Assembly (NCBI GenBank): GCA_002286715.1
Contig: NSJX01000003.1
Location: forward strand, 422,680 to 486,679
Reading direction: 5' to 3'
Source of the DNA: Dentipellis sp. KUC8613
Lineage: Eukaryota; Basidiomycota; Agaricomycetes; Russulales; Hericiaceae
DNA: 64,000 nucleotides
The position numbers were made by a program, and so were the translations under genes. Below the pieces are notes generated by a model, which did no database searches, was not told where the DNA came from, and worked only from the letters and a program-made list of their open reading frames with translations. The first letter of the stretch is position 1. Each line of letters starts with the position of its first letter. Positions 11,476-24,063 of the stretch are shown piece after piece.

Positions 11476-14400
11476 ATGAACCGTCCGTACGATCCAGACG
11501 GCCTCTCCTCAAAAGCCCTCCCCAACCCTGCACGAGGCAAACTGCCCCCGCCCCCGCCAAACGAGGCACTTCCCCCACCCCCGCCCCCACCAAAGTCTGC
11601 ACCGCAGGGTCTTCGTCCGATCGACCCGTCTGGGCCTCTACCTCCAGGTGCGTCTTGTTGCCTTCGCCTATCATACCTTCTCACTGTCGCGTCTGCAGGC
11701 TTGAACAGCCTCCCCCCATCGCCCATCAGCCCTTCGGGAGACGGCCGCAAGAAGTCGAATCCTCTTATTGACCTCATCGAGACAGAGAAGATCTATGTCG
11801 ATCAGCTCACCGGCATCATTCGAGTGCGTTCGCCAATCATCCTCATTCTACGTACGCTAATGCAGCAGACAGAAAGTGGCGGCGGCATGGTCGCGTTCAA
11901 ATCTCCCTCCGCCGGAGCTGGATCTCATGTTTCGCAGCTTAGAGGGCGTGTTCAAAGCTAACCGGTCGTTGTTAAATGTCAGTTCATGTCCATCCTAACG
12001 CGTCATTTCATTCACCCTTGCTTCAGCGACTCAAAGAGATTGGTACGAACCCATCGTCACCTAAAGCACTAGGAGACCTCCTCATGCGCTGGGTATGCCA
12101 AGCTTCCGTTTACGTCGTACATAATAGTAACCACGCTATAGATCGACGACTTGGAGGGTCCCTACACGCTTTACTGCGACAGGTATTGCAGCGGGTTTGA
12201 CGACTGGGAACCTGTCAGGTCCAATGAGCGACTTCCGACAATCCTCGCTTCCTTCTCGGTCGCCACTCCACCTCCGCTTCCGGCGGATGGTCCTGAGCAT
12301 CCCCCCGAACCGCCTATCTGGACCTTGGATCAGCTTTTCCTGCTTCCGAGAGCGCGAATCCGCTACTACAAAAAGCTCTACGCTCGCCTCATGAAGGGCA
12401 CTCAGCCCGGCCGGAGCGACTACAAGCTATTACTCGGCGCTGCCGAGAAACTCGAAAGGCTGTTGGCGACCATCGATTCGAGGTCCTCCATTAGGGCTGG
12501 AGGCTCTTTACCACAGGCCCCTCCTGAAACGGAGGATGAGGTTGTGATTGATTTCCGCGCACAGATCAACAACCTGAAGGCACAGCTCACTTCTGCTGAT
12601 TCTCTACCTCCGGCGTCTAGCGAGAACAGCTCCGCGCGGGGCTCTGCGTTGTCGAGCGCGTATGTTTCAGAAGGTTCGACAACCATGCACCTGCACTGAC
12701 TTTTGTTTCAGGCCTCGCTTTTCGCAGGAAACTGGGTTGACTTCCATCGATCGTGTATCCAATGGTTCGCTATCGATACCCCTTCCTGAACTCGAGAGGC
12801 GCCTGGCTGTGGACCAGTGCCTTGACATTTTTACTATGAGGCCGAAGGTATTACTCATCTGGTTTGGTAATACTTTTACTCACCCTTCCAATAGCAAGTA
12901 CGGCTTCAGATTCTGCCGCCCTCTCTTCCATTTGCTCGAGAGACGCGCGTTGCGACTGATGTTTTCATTCGTATAACTCCCAAGTCGACAGGCGTAGAGG
13001 TCACACACCCCCGCGGTCGGGTGTTCATTCTTTCTGACCTGTTTCTGGCATGCGAACGCATGGGACCAGGCGAGAGCAGCCCGTCTGTTCCTGATGCCGA
13101 CATGTGGCTGCTGTACCCCCCGCTGGCCGGAAAACACCTGAAGGTTGCTCCATTGGATGGTCAAGGTTCGTCACCTTCCGTCACTGACCTTGCGAAAATA
13201 CTTATGAACCGCACGTAGATAATGCACTGCAGGTCACTATCATGCGAAAGGAAAAACTCATTCTAGAATTCGAATCTGCTCGTATGCGAGACCGCGTTAT
13301 GGCAGAGTTCAGAGAATGCATCGAGTTTGCTACTGCTAGTGGGTATATCTGTTAACCTCATGTCGTTCTGACTAAAATTTTATTGTCACAGTCGCTCCGT
13401 CAAGCAAGCACCCGGTTCCTCCATTACCCCCCATGAATGGATTGCCGAAGTCATCCTCCACTCCTCTGCCGCCAGTTCCCGCCAACATGGCTCCGTCTTC
13501 ATCTGCGCCAGATCTACAATCACCTTCTCCACCAAATAGCAGCCGAAGCCCTCCTCCTAAGCGGTCGTCTTCACCGATGAACAGCTCGCCAGCATTCTCA
13601 CCTGCTCAGCGAGCTCTGTCTCCTCCCTCAGACCCACCGTCCCGAAGCGGAAATGGGACACCTTTGACTCCGCAATCTCTGGCTGAAGGCATGTCGAAAC
13701 TGGTATTGTCGCCCGATGCCCAGGTCCAACCAGTGTCGCAACGGGTTCCCTCGCTCCATGATCCGCTACCCGGGCCGATGTACCCCACGCGGTCATCCTC
13801 GCAAGCACAACAGATGTCCTCCCTGGATGTCCCACCGGGACCTATGTCCTTTGGCCCGGGTCAGGTTATCCCACCTCAACGCGTTGCTAGCGCTGGGCCC
13901 CTCGGTCGCCCGACTCCAGGTCCACCACGGCCAGGAGGCTCTCCCTACGGTCCCGGCCCGCAAGGTATGGGTGGCCCCCCTATGGGAGGAATGGGGCCCA
14001 ATATGGGACAGCCATATCCCAATGGTAATCCCATGGCGCCTCCCAGCGCACCTTACGTTTCTGCTTCTGGTCGTGCTCCCTCGGATCCTTCATTCCAGGG
14101 TGGCCTCCGCAAGAGCAACTCGTCACATTCTCTCGCCTCACAATATAGTCAAGGCCGTGTCACTTCCGGAGGTCCGGGCATTCCCCCGATGCCTGGCATG
14201 CCTCCTCAAGGTGGATTCCCTCCGAGAAATAACTCGTACTCGTCGTTGCAAGCGCCCCAGCCCCGTCCGATGCTCCCCTCTGCACAGCTGTCCTCGCGTT
14301 CGTTGTCCATGGCGACCGGGTCGATCGAGGAGCCCAGCCCGCCCAACTCACCCGTCGAGGAAACCCCGGCGGTGAGTGGACCTGTGACGTCCACCATATC

Positions 14401-14725
14401 GGCGCAGATGAAATGCAAAGTGTTCTTGAAGCAACACCATGCACAATGGAAGTCGCTTGGCTCTGCCAAACTGAAGCTATACCGCGAACAACCGACTAAT
14501 GTCAAACAACTCGTCGTCGAAGCTGACGACAAAAACCATTCTCCCCTGATATCAACTATTGTGCTCACCGACGGCGTAGAGCGCGTCGGCAAGACAGGCG
14601 TCGCGATCGAGCTGAGCGACAAGGGCGCGCGGACGGGGATCGTCTATATGATCCAGCTGCGCAACGAGCAGTCGGCCCAGGGCTTCTTTGACAGCCTGCT
14701 CGCGGGCTCGGACCGCTCGCGATAG
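11476..14725 (+). CDS. Rho guanine nucleotide exchange factor (DH-PH) with a C-terminal PH-like domain
   Basis: An activator of Rho/Cdc42 GTPases, expected at sites of polar growth. Nine exons give 944 residues. The N terminus is proline-rich (PPPPPNEALPPPPPPPK), as in proteins that bind SH3 domains. The DH domain begins at NPLIDLIETEKIYVDQLTGI and runs through LEGVFKANRSLL, LLMRWIDDLEGPYTLYCDRY and LPRARIRYYKKLYARLMKGT. A PH domain follows (GRVFILSDLFLACERMG to MAEFRECIEFATA). Residues from about 510 to 820 are a disordered serine/proline/glycine region. The C-terminal ~110 residues (QMKCKVFLKQHHAQWKSLG to GFFDSLL) look like a second PH-superfamily fold. The first intron (11648-11698) is 51 bases long and has no in-frame stop, so retained transcripts would still be coding. 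Confidence 0.88.
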
Positions 14726-15119
14726 ATGTGTTCGTCCTAGCTATGCATGCCTTTCTCTATTGGGTTTTGAAGTGGTGTAAATAGGGATCTCACATTCGGA
14801 CACTACGCATATACAGCAATACGCCCTCATTATCTCCATTTTCCATTTCTCCATTTCCCATCCTCCGTCCGTCATCCCGTCATCCTCACTTGCTCTCTAT
14901 AATGCACCGTCCGTCGTTCGTTTAACTCATCCGTCTACTACCATCTCCTTCTATCCTAATACCTGGCAGATGCCTAGATGTCTTACACTGTAATGGACCT
15001 TTGCGCGGGAGTGCTCACAATCGAAATGCGAATACCACAGTGTTATGACCCGTTGCGCCTTTCGGACCCTACAGCAGATGACAAGAATGATGGGCGGGTG
15101 ACTCCAGACTTCTATTTGT
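14726..15119. other. Convergent 3' region of the RhoGEF and NGL2-like genes
   Basis: 394 bases between two stop codons that face each other. The sequence is AT- and CT-rich (many TCCATTT-type runs at 14825-14880), which suits 3' untranslated regions. No gene seen. Confidence 0.55.
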
Positions 15120-16830
15120 CTATGTACGAGGTAGCCATTGGAGTTCGACAGCGAGGGAGACATGGTCGCTTCCTGATACGCCCTTCTTAGGCAGACCAGG
15201 TACGAGATCCTCTGTTTTATGTGGTGCAAGGAGCTGAAGCACAGACGAAGTCCGGTTCGGAGGATCCACCACGAAAATGTAATCTACGAACACCATCAGC
15301 ACATATCAGAAAAAAATACATCAGTATATCTCACCGAGCACCGTCTTCCAATAGTGTGTATAGCTCGTCCACTCCGGCTCAAACGACCCTCGGCGGTCAT
15401 CATGTACCCCCATCCGCGGCCCACATCGCGCGATGGGCTCTTGGGTATACGCAGCGATCAGCCGCTGCCCGCGGTCGTAGACGCTGCGCGGACGCATCGT
15501 TGCGGCGTAGAGATCGACCAGCTCGGACGTGCTCAGCAGCCCGTCTGCCGCACCTGCGGGGCGCGCGTTCGTAATGACGTGATCAGGGTCGGCTGCGCCT
15601 TCGTCGTCCGCACCGGCAGCCGAGGGCGTTGTGGTGACTGTGGGATCCACAGAGACATGCACGACGCGCGAGTTTTGGAGGCGGTTTTCTTGGTCTGGAG
15701 TGAGCTCGTCGCCGACGAGGAGGGAGTAGCCGGGGTCTTCGGGGGAGAAGTTGAAGTCTGCCGAAGAGGTCCAAGGTTTGGAATAAGCGAGTAATGCATT
15801 GCGGAGGTAGTACATACCACCGGCGAGAATGCACGGCCATTCGAGGAAGCCGCTGTCATTTCGGAATTTGGTGGTTTCGCGGAGCATCACGCCCGCTTGT
15901 CTGAGGGCAGTGTGAGAAAGCATACAGAAGATCCTCAGCAATCAACCTTACCGGGCCCGTTCGTATGAGTAACTGCAATGCACGTCAGTAAAGTATGCCG
16001 AGAAAAATGCAAGGTATCTTACGAAGGGTGCCAGAATAGATGTGTCGTCGCTACGACTATGCCCTCGTCGGCAGACCCGACTTTTCTCAATGCGACTATA
16101 GATGTGATATTTTTGGTGCGGAAACTGAGGCCTCTGCGGGTATGCTCGTCTCCGTGATCTCGGATATCGGCGTCGTCGTAGCGTATGACGCATGCATTGG
16201 CTTTTTCGTAAGCCGTTTTGCGGTATGCAATTAGACAGCCGTGTTTCTTGCGTGGGCCGGCGGCGTAGGTGTGGTCATATCCAGCACGCTCGAGCACCGG
16301 CGTCAGTTTTTGTAGCCTGTCCACTTCCTGCGCACTTGATTAAATATTATATGCGAAGAGGGAGCAAGATTAAATACCTGGAGGCATAATATATCTGCAT
16401 CTGTCGAAAGAATCTCTCGGTAGAGCATATCCTCCCGTTGGTGTGCTTTCAAGCAGTCACTCGCCGGAAAGAGCTCTCTCCCTGAGAGACCTTGTAAAGA
16501 GCATGATTTACACTCAGTAGGGTCGGCACTTACGAACTAAACACTGGGCCAAGAGCTGCATCCGGGAAAACGCGTAAACATCCGTAGTCGACCGGGAACG
16601 GCAGATACACGAACGTTCCATGTCATGATCTTGACAGTCCCATAGTTATTAGATGCTTTCTGATCTACTTTCAGCCACGGCCTCGTCAAGATCGCGCCCT
16701 TGTCTTCTACGGGTGCAGCTGGGGTAGATGCACCAGTGCCTGCAGCTGTCGCGTCTTTCTTCTTCTTCAGTTTGCGAGCCTTCTGGATCGCCATTTGTTC
16801 TGGAGTGAGTTCAAATCTTTGCGAAGGCAT
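15120..16830 (-). CDS. Endonuclease/exonuclease/phosphatase family RNase, NGL2-like (CCR4 group)
   Basis: A Mg-dependent 3' RNA exonuclease. Yeast Ngl2 trims the 3' end of 5.8S rRNA. Exons on the minus strand assemble in phase. MPSQRFELTPEQ opens the protein, followed by a lysine-rich stretch (ARKLKKKKD) and PWLKV. The catalytic series of the fold is all present: MTWN/LLAQCLVRRELFP, ILCLQEVDRL, the TTHLFWHP histidine, LAGDFNFSPED, LDYIFVV, and SDHVSLAVEL near the end. One exon is only 22 bases (YSYERAR, about 15955-15976). A long insert between GDFNF and the final motifs is alanine- and aspartate-rich. It is divergent from the M16 gene. Among Ngl1, Ngl2 and Ngl3 relatives I favour Ngl2 from the lysine-rich N terminus, but the choice is tentative. 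Confidence 0.87.
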
Positions 16831-17239
16831 CCGCAGAGGTTTTCTAATGCGAGCAGCAAGGGCTCGCGCGGGGGAATACAGCTTGGGAGTACTCTGTAGT
16901 TGAGAGCAGCAACAGAATACGTTGTGACCCCAACCCTGCTCTGCGGCCAAGAGCACGGCGCTACGAGTGATACGCGAGCGGGATTGGTCAGACGACGTCA
17001 AGCCGAAAGTTTGCGGGTGACGGAGCGTGGCTTTTGCTCTGAGTACACCGTGTCGAGTCGGTTGCTCCATCTTTTCTCTCTGCATGAACAGGCTCGCCAC
17101 GTACTGGACACGCTGCGGACACCTTCCATCTTCAATCGGGCTACGAAATTTTGTTGCTCAGCCGAGGACGACCTCTGCCAGGTTTCCCGCACCGCGCGTC
17201 CCGAACTGGCACCGCCGGACATTTGCCCTCGCACACAAC
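16831..17239. other. Shared upstream region of two divergent genes, open in both directions
   Basis: 409 bases between the chosen starts of the NGL2-like and M16 genes. Each gene's frame stays open into the gap with in-frame ATG codons. For the M16 gene an ATG at 17084 adds 52 residues. For the NGL2-like gene an ATG at 17085 (minus strand) adds 85. The two ATGs share one CATG palindrome. Promoter function is assumed from position. Confidence 0.5.
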
Positions 17240-20200
17240 ATGTCTCCTCCCACCGTCACCAGCCAGGTCTCCCCCGCGGACGTGCCGCACACCTCGGGAA
17301 ACTTTGACCTCATCAAACGCGTGAAACTCGACTTTACGGACGTGACGGTGTCGAAATGGCAGAGCAGGGTGACTGGGTTGACGGTTGTGCACTTGGATTA
17401 TAATGGTGAGTAACATATCGGCTCTAGCTATCATCTCTATACCGACACATCTTTCAGCCCCAATCGTGAATGGTTACTTCGTTGTTGGTACCGAAAGTAA
17501 GCGATCTGCCATAGGCAACCTCGCCACCTCTCACCTGTGCTCCGATAGTCTTCGATGACTCTGGATGCCCACACACACTGGAGCAGTGCGTATATGCGGC
17601 CCTCCACGCTTCCATATTGAATTTCATACATCATCTGTAGCTTGGTATTCATGGGATCCGAGAAATACCCTTACAAGGGCATCATCGATCACTTTGCGAA
17701 CCGCGGCTTTTCTAACGGCACGAACGCATGGACTGACACTGACCACACGGCCTATACTGTGTCTACTGCTGGACAGGACGGCTTCCTTCAGATACTGCCG
17801 ATCTACGTTGACCACATCCTATACCCGACGATCACGAAAGCTGGCTTTGTGACGGAAGTGAGTTCATTCACTGTCGCGTGTGGCGTTATTCATAATATTA
17901 TTTCTTTCCTAGGTCCACCATATTGATCCCAAGGGCGAAGATTCTGGTGTCGTGTACAGTGAAATGCAAGGACGGGAGAACACCTCTGGCGATCTTATGG
18001 CATTGAGATCTCAGCGCATCCTCAACCCTCCTGGTAGCGCATACAGGAGTGAGACCGGGGGGCTCATGGAGGCTCTTCGCAAGCTCACGGTCGAACAAAG
18101 TGAGTATCGGTTGCTGGTATCCGCCGATATGAAGCTGATACTCTCTAGTCCGGAAATATCATGGCACCTACTACGTTCCTCACAACCTGACGCTTATCGT
18201 TGCTGGCAAGTTGTCTAGCGGGACGAACTCTCTCCTTTCGGTGATCAACGAGCAAGTGGAACCCAGTCTTATTGCGCACGGCCAGAATAAGGGTGTCAAG
18301 CCTGATGGTTGGAAACGACCATTCATCGAGACGGCCAGTGCTAAGCGTGAACCTATCAAGGAGACCGTCAGAGAGACTGTCGAGTTCCCTGAAAAAGACG
18401 AGAGCTCCGGTGAGCTCATGCTCAGCTTCATGGGACCTAGTCAGGATGAATTCCTCGAGTCTATGGTAAGCGAGGGCACTTTGCCGCCGTAATTGTCAAG
18501 GTCTTTACGCTATATTAGGCTCTGGACATCATCAGCTCCTACCTCACGGCGTCTCCTACGTCCCCGCTCAACAAGGAATATATCGAAACGGAGTCTCCGC
18601 TTTGGTCAGTTCTTACAGTTACCCGCTTGGCTCGTCTCCTCACGTCCTCACGTCATGCAGCACATACATTTACTTCGGAGAGGACACTCGCGCTACATTA
18701 TCTGACCTGTTGATCTACATCGGATCGGTACCGACTGAACATCTAGATTCCTTCGACCTTAAGCTCAAAGAGAGCTTCCGTCGGATCGTCAAGGAGGGCA
18801 TCGACATGGAGCGCATATCTATGGTCATCAACAGGGATGAGCGTCAAGTAAGATAGCATCTCATATCTGATTCCTTCTCTCACTAATTGTCTTGTCGCAG
18901 TTCCGCAGCAAGCTCGAGTCCGACGGTGGCGATACCTTCTCGACGGCCATAATCACCGACTTCTTGTATAACAAGCAAGACGGCTCGCAGATCGAAGAAG
19001 GTTTGGACCAGATCAAGCAATACGACGAGCTCCGTAAATGGTCAAGCAAGCAATGGGGTGATCTCATCCAAAAGTCAGTTACACACGATACATGAGATGG
19101 TGCATTCCTAACTGGTTCGATTTTTCGCAGGTATTACATTGATCCCGAGTGTGTAGTCGTCCGTGGAAAGCCATCCGCAAGCATGGCCGAAAGACTCGAG
19201 AAGAACGAAAAGGCTCGGATCGCAAAGCAGAAAGAAACCCTCGGTCCCGAAGGTCTTGCCAAGGCTGTCCAGGAACTGAAGGAAGCTAAGGAGGAGAACG
19301 ACAAGCCCATCCCGACAGAGATCCTGAAGGCGTTCCCTGTTCCTGATGTCAAGAGCATCTCTTGGATTCCGGTTCAAAGCTTGCAAGAGGTCGGCACCGG
19401 CCGCGAGAGCAGAGCTCCTGTCAAAGAGACCGAGGTCGCTCGTCACGTTGGTGCGGATGGATCGACCCTGCCGTTCTTCGTACAGTACGACCACGTTCAG
19501 GTATGTGCTATGTGTTTCCTCCGTCTCCATATCTCATAGAACGGCAACAGTCCGATTTCGTCAGCGTCCATGCCTTCCTATCATTGGCTTCATTGCCCAA
19601 TCACCTTCGCCCGTACGTAGATTATTCAGTTTACGCTTTTCGTCAATTGACTGACCGTCTTGTACAGGCATATCTCCACTTACATCGCCGCTTTCTTCTC
19701 CCTGCCTGTCAACCGCCAATCTGGGGAGCGCCTCACCCATGAACAGGTCGTCGACAAGCTTGATGACGAGACTGTCTCTTACGAGGCGAACCTGGGTGTC
19801 TCCGGAACATTTGCTGATACTCTCCGTGTCAGTATCCGCGTAGAGGCCGACAAGTACGAGGCTGCCGTCGCTTGGTTGAAGGATCTCATCTATGGCAGCG
19901 TATTTGACAAGGAGAGGTAAGTAGATTTGATTTATCTTCTTGCTTTTGTTCTCGGGTTGAATTTCACGTATCATCTTTCAGGCTCCAGATTAACATTGCT
20001 CAGATCCAACAGTCTCTCCCTAGTCTGAAGCGCGATGGCAACACGGTCCTTTCCGCCGTGTTGGGTGAAGTTCTCTATGCCGAGAACTCTACCTCTCGCG
20101 CTGGGGGCGTCATCATCCAGTCGGAATTCATCCCTAAACTGGCAAAGCAGCTCCAGACGTCGCCTGAAGAGGTCATCAAGGACTTCGAAGAGATCAGGAA

Positions 20201-21476
20201 GCACAGTGAGTACCTCCTACGCGTGATCACTCGACAGTGCTGAATTCTCATGGCCTTTTAGTCACTGATCCTTCTGGTGTTCGTTTCTCCGTGACCGGTA
20301 ATGTCCTGGCTCTGCCGAAACCCAGGAGCGTTTGGGCGAAGTACTTCTCTCAGCCTCTGCCTGTGCGTTTTTCGTATTATCCATGGGCATCTACAACTGA
20401 CTGTTTGGTTTAGCAATCCAAGCTTCTGCCCGTCCCGCTCGTCGCAAACGCCCTGAGTGAGCTCGGCAAGAAGCCTGCTAAGAAGGTAAGTCATCTTCCA
20501 TATCGTGGATCTCCTCTGTTCCTGACAGCATTTTGCAGGCTGTCGTCGTGACTCTGCCGACGATCGAGAGCTCCTTCGTCACCCATGTTGCACGAGGCAT
20601 TCAGGGCTTCAATCACCCTGATTACCCCGCTCTGAGGGTCACCTTAGAAGTCCTCAGCGCAACGGAGAGCTACCTTTGGGTGCGTCCGCTTTTTGTCCCT
20701 AGATCAGACAAAGTAACTTATTCTGGGGCAGCGCTACATCCGTGGCTCTGGTTTGGCTTATGGTGCCTACACCGGATTTGATCTCGAGGCCGGCAACGTC
20801 ACTTTCACACTCTACCGGGTATGCATGATACTCCTCGCCTCGATGCTTACACGTGGTGCTAATGCCGAAATTTGTAGAGCTCGAACAGCTTGAAGGCGTA
20901 CGAGCAGGGCGGTGTGGTGGTCAAGGGCCTTGTTGATGGATCGGTGCGTTTGCGTGCTGTCAGCTGTCGCTGTTTTTCACATTCTGATGTTCCATCGCGC
21001 TGCAGATTGAGCTTGACGAGACAGTTCTGGACGCGGCCAAGAGCAGCATCGTGTATGGCGTGACCAAGAGCGTTTCGACCCCTGGACGTGCTGTAAGCAT
21101 ACACACACCTGTCTGAGATCGCCAGAGTCTGACCGCCTGGATTATAGGCCATCATGTCGTTCACGAACCAGGCTCTCAAAGGCGTCTCCCAAAACTACAA
21201 TGTCGATTTGCTCGAGAAGTTCCAGTCCGTCACCAAGGAGGACGTGCTACAGTCTCTCAGGACGTACTTCCTCCCGCTGTTCGACGCGTCGTCGTCCGTG
21301 ATCGTGTCGGTCACGTCGCCTGGAAAGACGGACGAGGTCGCGCAAGGTCTGGCGGGCATGGGCTTCGAGGTCTCGCGACGCACTTTGGAGGTTGAGCCTG
21401 ATGAGGATGGCTCGGAGTCAGGCTCGGGCTCGGAAGATGGGAGCGACAGCGAGAGCTCGAGCGATGGTGGTCGATA
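17240..21476 (+). CDS. M16 family (insulinase-like) zinc metalloprotease, YOL098C type
   Basis: A clamshell peptidase. The inverted zinc motif HTLEH is in exon 3, completed after an intron by HLVFMGSEKYPYKG. The next block NGTNAWTDTDHTAYTV and the downstream YVDHILYPTITKAGF fit the YOL098C/S. pombe mug138 branch better than Cym1/PreP (which read HILEH...CGS) or Ste23. More than fifteen exons join in phase, with conserved stretches such as SEMQGRENTSGDLMALR, YHGTYYVPHNLTLIVAGK, YIRGSGLAYGAYTG and a long charged helix SASMAERLEKNEKARIAKQK. The protein ends in an acidic serine-rich tail (SESSSDGGR). I chose ATG 17240 (MSPPTVTSQ), where similarity to the family begins. An ATG at 17084 would add 52 arginine- and serine-rich residues that could act as a mitochondrial presequence. 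Confidence 0.92.
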
Positions 21477-21594
21477 GGCATTGTGTAGCATAGTATTAAT
21501 ATCCCTAATCAGTGTATCATACTTCTTGCGATTTGGAAATCGCTCTGGTGTCCTCACCTCCGTCATGGTGTGCAGCTGAGAAGGTGATAGGCCT

Positions 21595-23214
21595 TCACGA
21601 TAGCGATGGTATGCTGTTGACTGGCTCGGCTGAGTCTGAGTCCTCTGTTGACGTGACTGGCTTCTCAGATTGGGTGGGTTCACTGGTAGAAGTCTCCGCG
21701 ATGACTTCAATCATCTTCTCGTCCGCCTCCCCCGGCTTCAACTCGACGTCTTCAAGGAAGTCGTTATCGACCAGAAAATGGATGGCTTGAGATAAGTTGG
21801 CCACCGTCATCCGGATCTCTGGAAGCAACAGCTGCATTCGTATGCTCAGCTATTTGGCGGTAGAGGAGGAGGTTTATAAGACGTACATTACGCAGAAGTG
21901 TTGGCCGCGAAGCGAAGGGATTCCGTGGTGGTCGCTTGGGCTGCGCAGGCGGAGGTTTACGTTTGGGCTCCAGAGCTTCCACCTTCGGTGTCGAACCTTC
22001 TGCGCTATTGCGGTTCAAATCGTCGGCAGTTTGTCCTGCCTCCGATACACTTACTACCCCCGTGGCCACTTCTACCTCGGGACTGGGGTTAGCGGGTGGC
22101 GCCTTCGACGAGACAGTCTCCGGAGGACCGTCATCGTCCGAGTCGGAATCGCTCACGGACGAGCTGGAGCCGTAAGGCGCAAGTACGGGCTGCTCGGGAG
22201 CCTCGCTTTTTACTGCTGTCTGGTCTTCTCTTCCAGAAGGACGCTGCACGGCTTGCCCGCGGCCTCTGCCTCGCCCTCTACCACGCCCCCGTCCGCCGCC
22301 TGCACCCCTGCCCCTGCCCCACCCGCTATCAGTAGCTCTATCTCCTTCGTCCGTCCGGCGTCGCTTAGCTCGCAGACTCGGGTCGTCGATGATCTGTCCA
22401 CGCGCAATAGCCTCCTCGAGCTTCCGCTTCTTGTCCTCAACACGCTCAGCCGTCGGCCAGCGCTTCTTGCGCTCCGCAATCCAGCTCTCGATGGCCTCGG
22501 GTGTATCCAGCCTGATGCTTGTGCCCTGGATTGGGATCGGCTTCCTGTTAAATATAAGTGATAAAATCCAATATGAATATTCCAAGTCGAAGAGTCAGGC
22601 ATGAGAAAAACATCAAGCACGCACCCCTTCAACGACGGATCCGCATCCCAGTCCGACGTTTTCCTCTTCTCCCACCCAGGAGGATAGATCAAGTGTCGGT
22701 CCATCATGTGCACCTCGACCGCCTTCGCAGACCCCGTGAAACCGCATCCCTGCTTTGCGCACCTGGCGTTTCCAGGGCTATACCACGGCGCGTTCACGTT
22801 TGAATTCTGCTGCCTTTGAGGCTGCTGTTGCTGCTGCTGTGTGTCCCTCGAAGGCCCGTGCGCGCCTCCGCCTCGACCGCCACGACCGCGCCCGCGGGAG
22901 TGCGATGAATTGTGTGCCTGCGACGGGCCCGCGGCATTGGGGTCGTACGTCGACGAGTACGTGTAGCCCTGCGGGGTCGAAGTCTGTGCATGAGCCGCCG
23001 CGTTGTAGTATTGCGCGTACGCCTGAGCATAGTGGGGTGCTTGGTACTGATGTTGCGCGTAAGGGTTGGCGAGCGTGCTGGTCAGCGCCTGCGCGACGAG
23101 CATGCCGCGGTTTTGGGCGGGCGCGCTGGTGGTATGCGCAGCTGATTGGCCTGGGATTGCATTTTGGGTGAATGTAGGGCGGGGAGGGAGGCTGTGGGTG
23201 CGTTGCGGCTGCAT
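21595..23214 (-). CDS. NUFIP1: NUFIP1-like zinc-finger protein (snoRNP assembly factor)
   Basis: Homologue of human NUFIP1 and yeast Rsa1, which link the R2TP chaperone to box C/D snoRNP assembly in the nucleus. Three exons join in phase. The N-terminal third is glutamine-, tyrosine- and alanine-rich, then an RGG-like stretch (SRGRGRGGRGGG). The diagnostic finger is CAKQGCGFTGSAKAVEVHMM followed by DRHLIYPPGW. The NUFIP core continues as IPIQGTSIRLDTPEAIESWI, AERKKRWPT and KKRKLEEAIARGQI. A second arginine/glycine run and an acidic serine tract follow. The C terminus PTLLRNLLLPEIRMTVANLS with FLVDNDFLEDV also fits the family. The start ATG at 23214 gives MQPQRTHS; no earlier ATG is in frame. 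Confidence 0.88.
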
Positions 23215-24063
23215 ACAAGTCGAGTGCAACCGACGGGAGTATGAGCGCGAAAGAAAGTTGGAGGTCGACGCGATCGCGAAGAACTTCTGATCTCACGCGT
23301 CTGCTCGCCGACTTGTTCAGATGTCCAGTTGATGCTCCTCATTTTTTCTGTAGTCGCTGCTTTGACAATCCGAGATCGATGTGCAATCGCTACAATCGTG
23401 TATTCGAAAATACTAAGTACATGAGTGAAAGCAGGCTTCTTGTCCGTCTATATGGAGACACGGTGTTCTGGTTATATATGGACTGCTGCCAAATGGGCAC
23501 AGAGAACAGCCTTCGTCAGTCACGGTCAGCTGCGACGAAATGCAGACTTCAAAACATACGCATACTTTTATATAGGTAAGAACTTTGCAGTAGCACAAAT
23601 CGCAGGAAAGCGGTACGGTAGAGCGATACGTAGTCGGATGCAATTCGGAGAGGAGTGGAGGGTTCAGAGACACAGAGACGAAACGAGGGTAGCAGAAATC
23701 TGAAACGAAGCGTGAGGATATGCCGACGCAGTGGGCAAGAAATCATACGACAGGTGAGATCGCAGAGGTGAGGAGGTTTTTAGAAATTCGGATGAAAAAG
23801 GAGAGGGAGAGATGCACACAGAGCGTTAGGAATACGTAGAACGTCCACCCAAACGACCTCGCGACCCGGACACAGCCAGGCAGCGACAAGCATTACAGAA
23901 AGAGGAAAAAAAGGTTGAGGAGCCCCATCACAGAACGAGGCGCCATATACGTAGGAGCGAGCACTATAGGTTTCATACCCGTGAATACATTCCCGCTAGA
24001 CACACGAAAGCCAAACTTGCATGCCCAAAACATTGAAGAAAAAGGCAGACGATGACGCATCGC
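23215..24063. other. Intergenic region between the NUFIP1 start and the KH-gene stop
   Basis: 849 bases. From position it should hold the NUFIP1 promoter and the 3' untranslated region of the KH-domain gene, both on the minus strand. Reading frames of 60-110 codons occur on both strands, but I find no motif or splice pattern in them. Confidence 0.5.
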
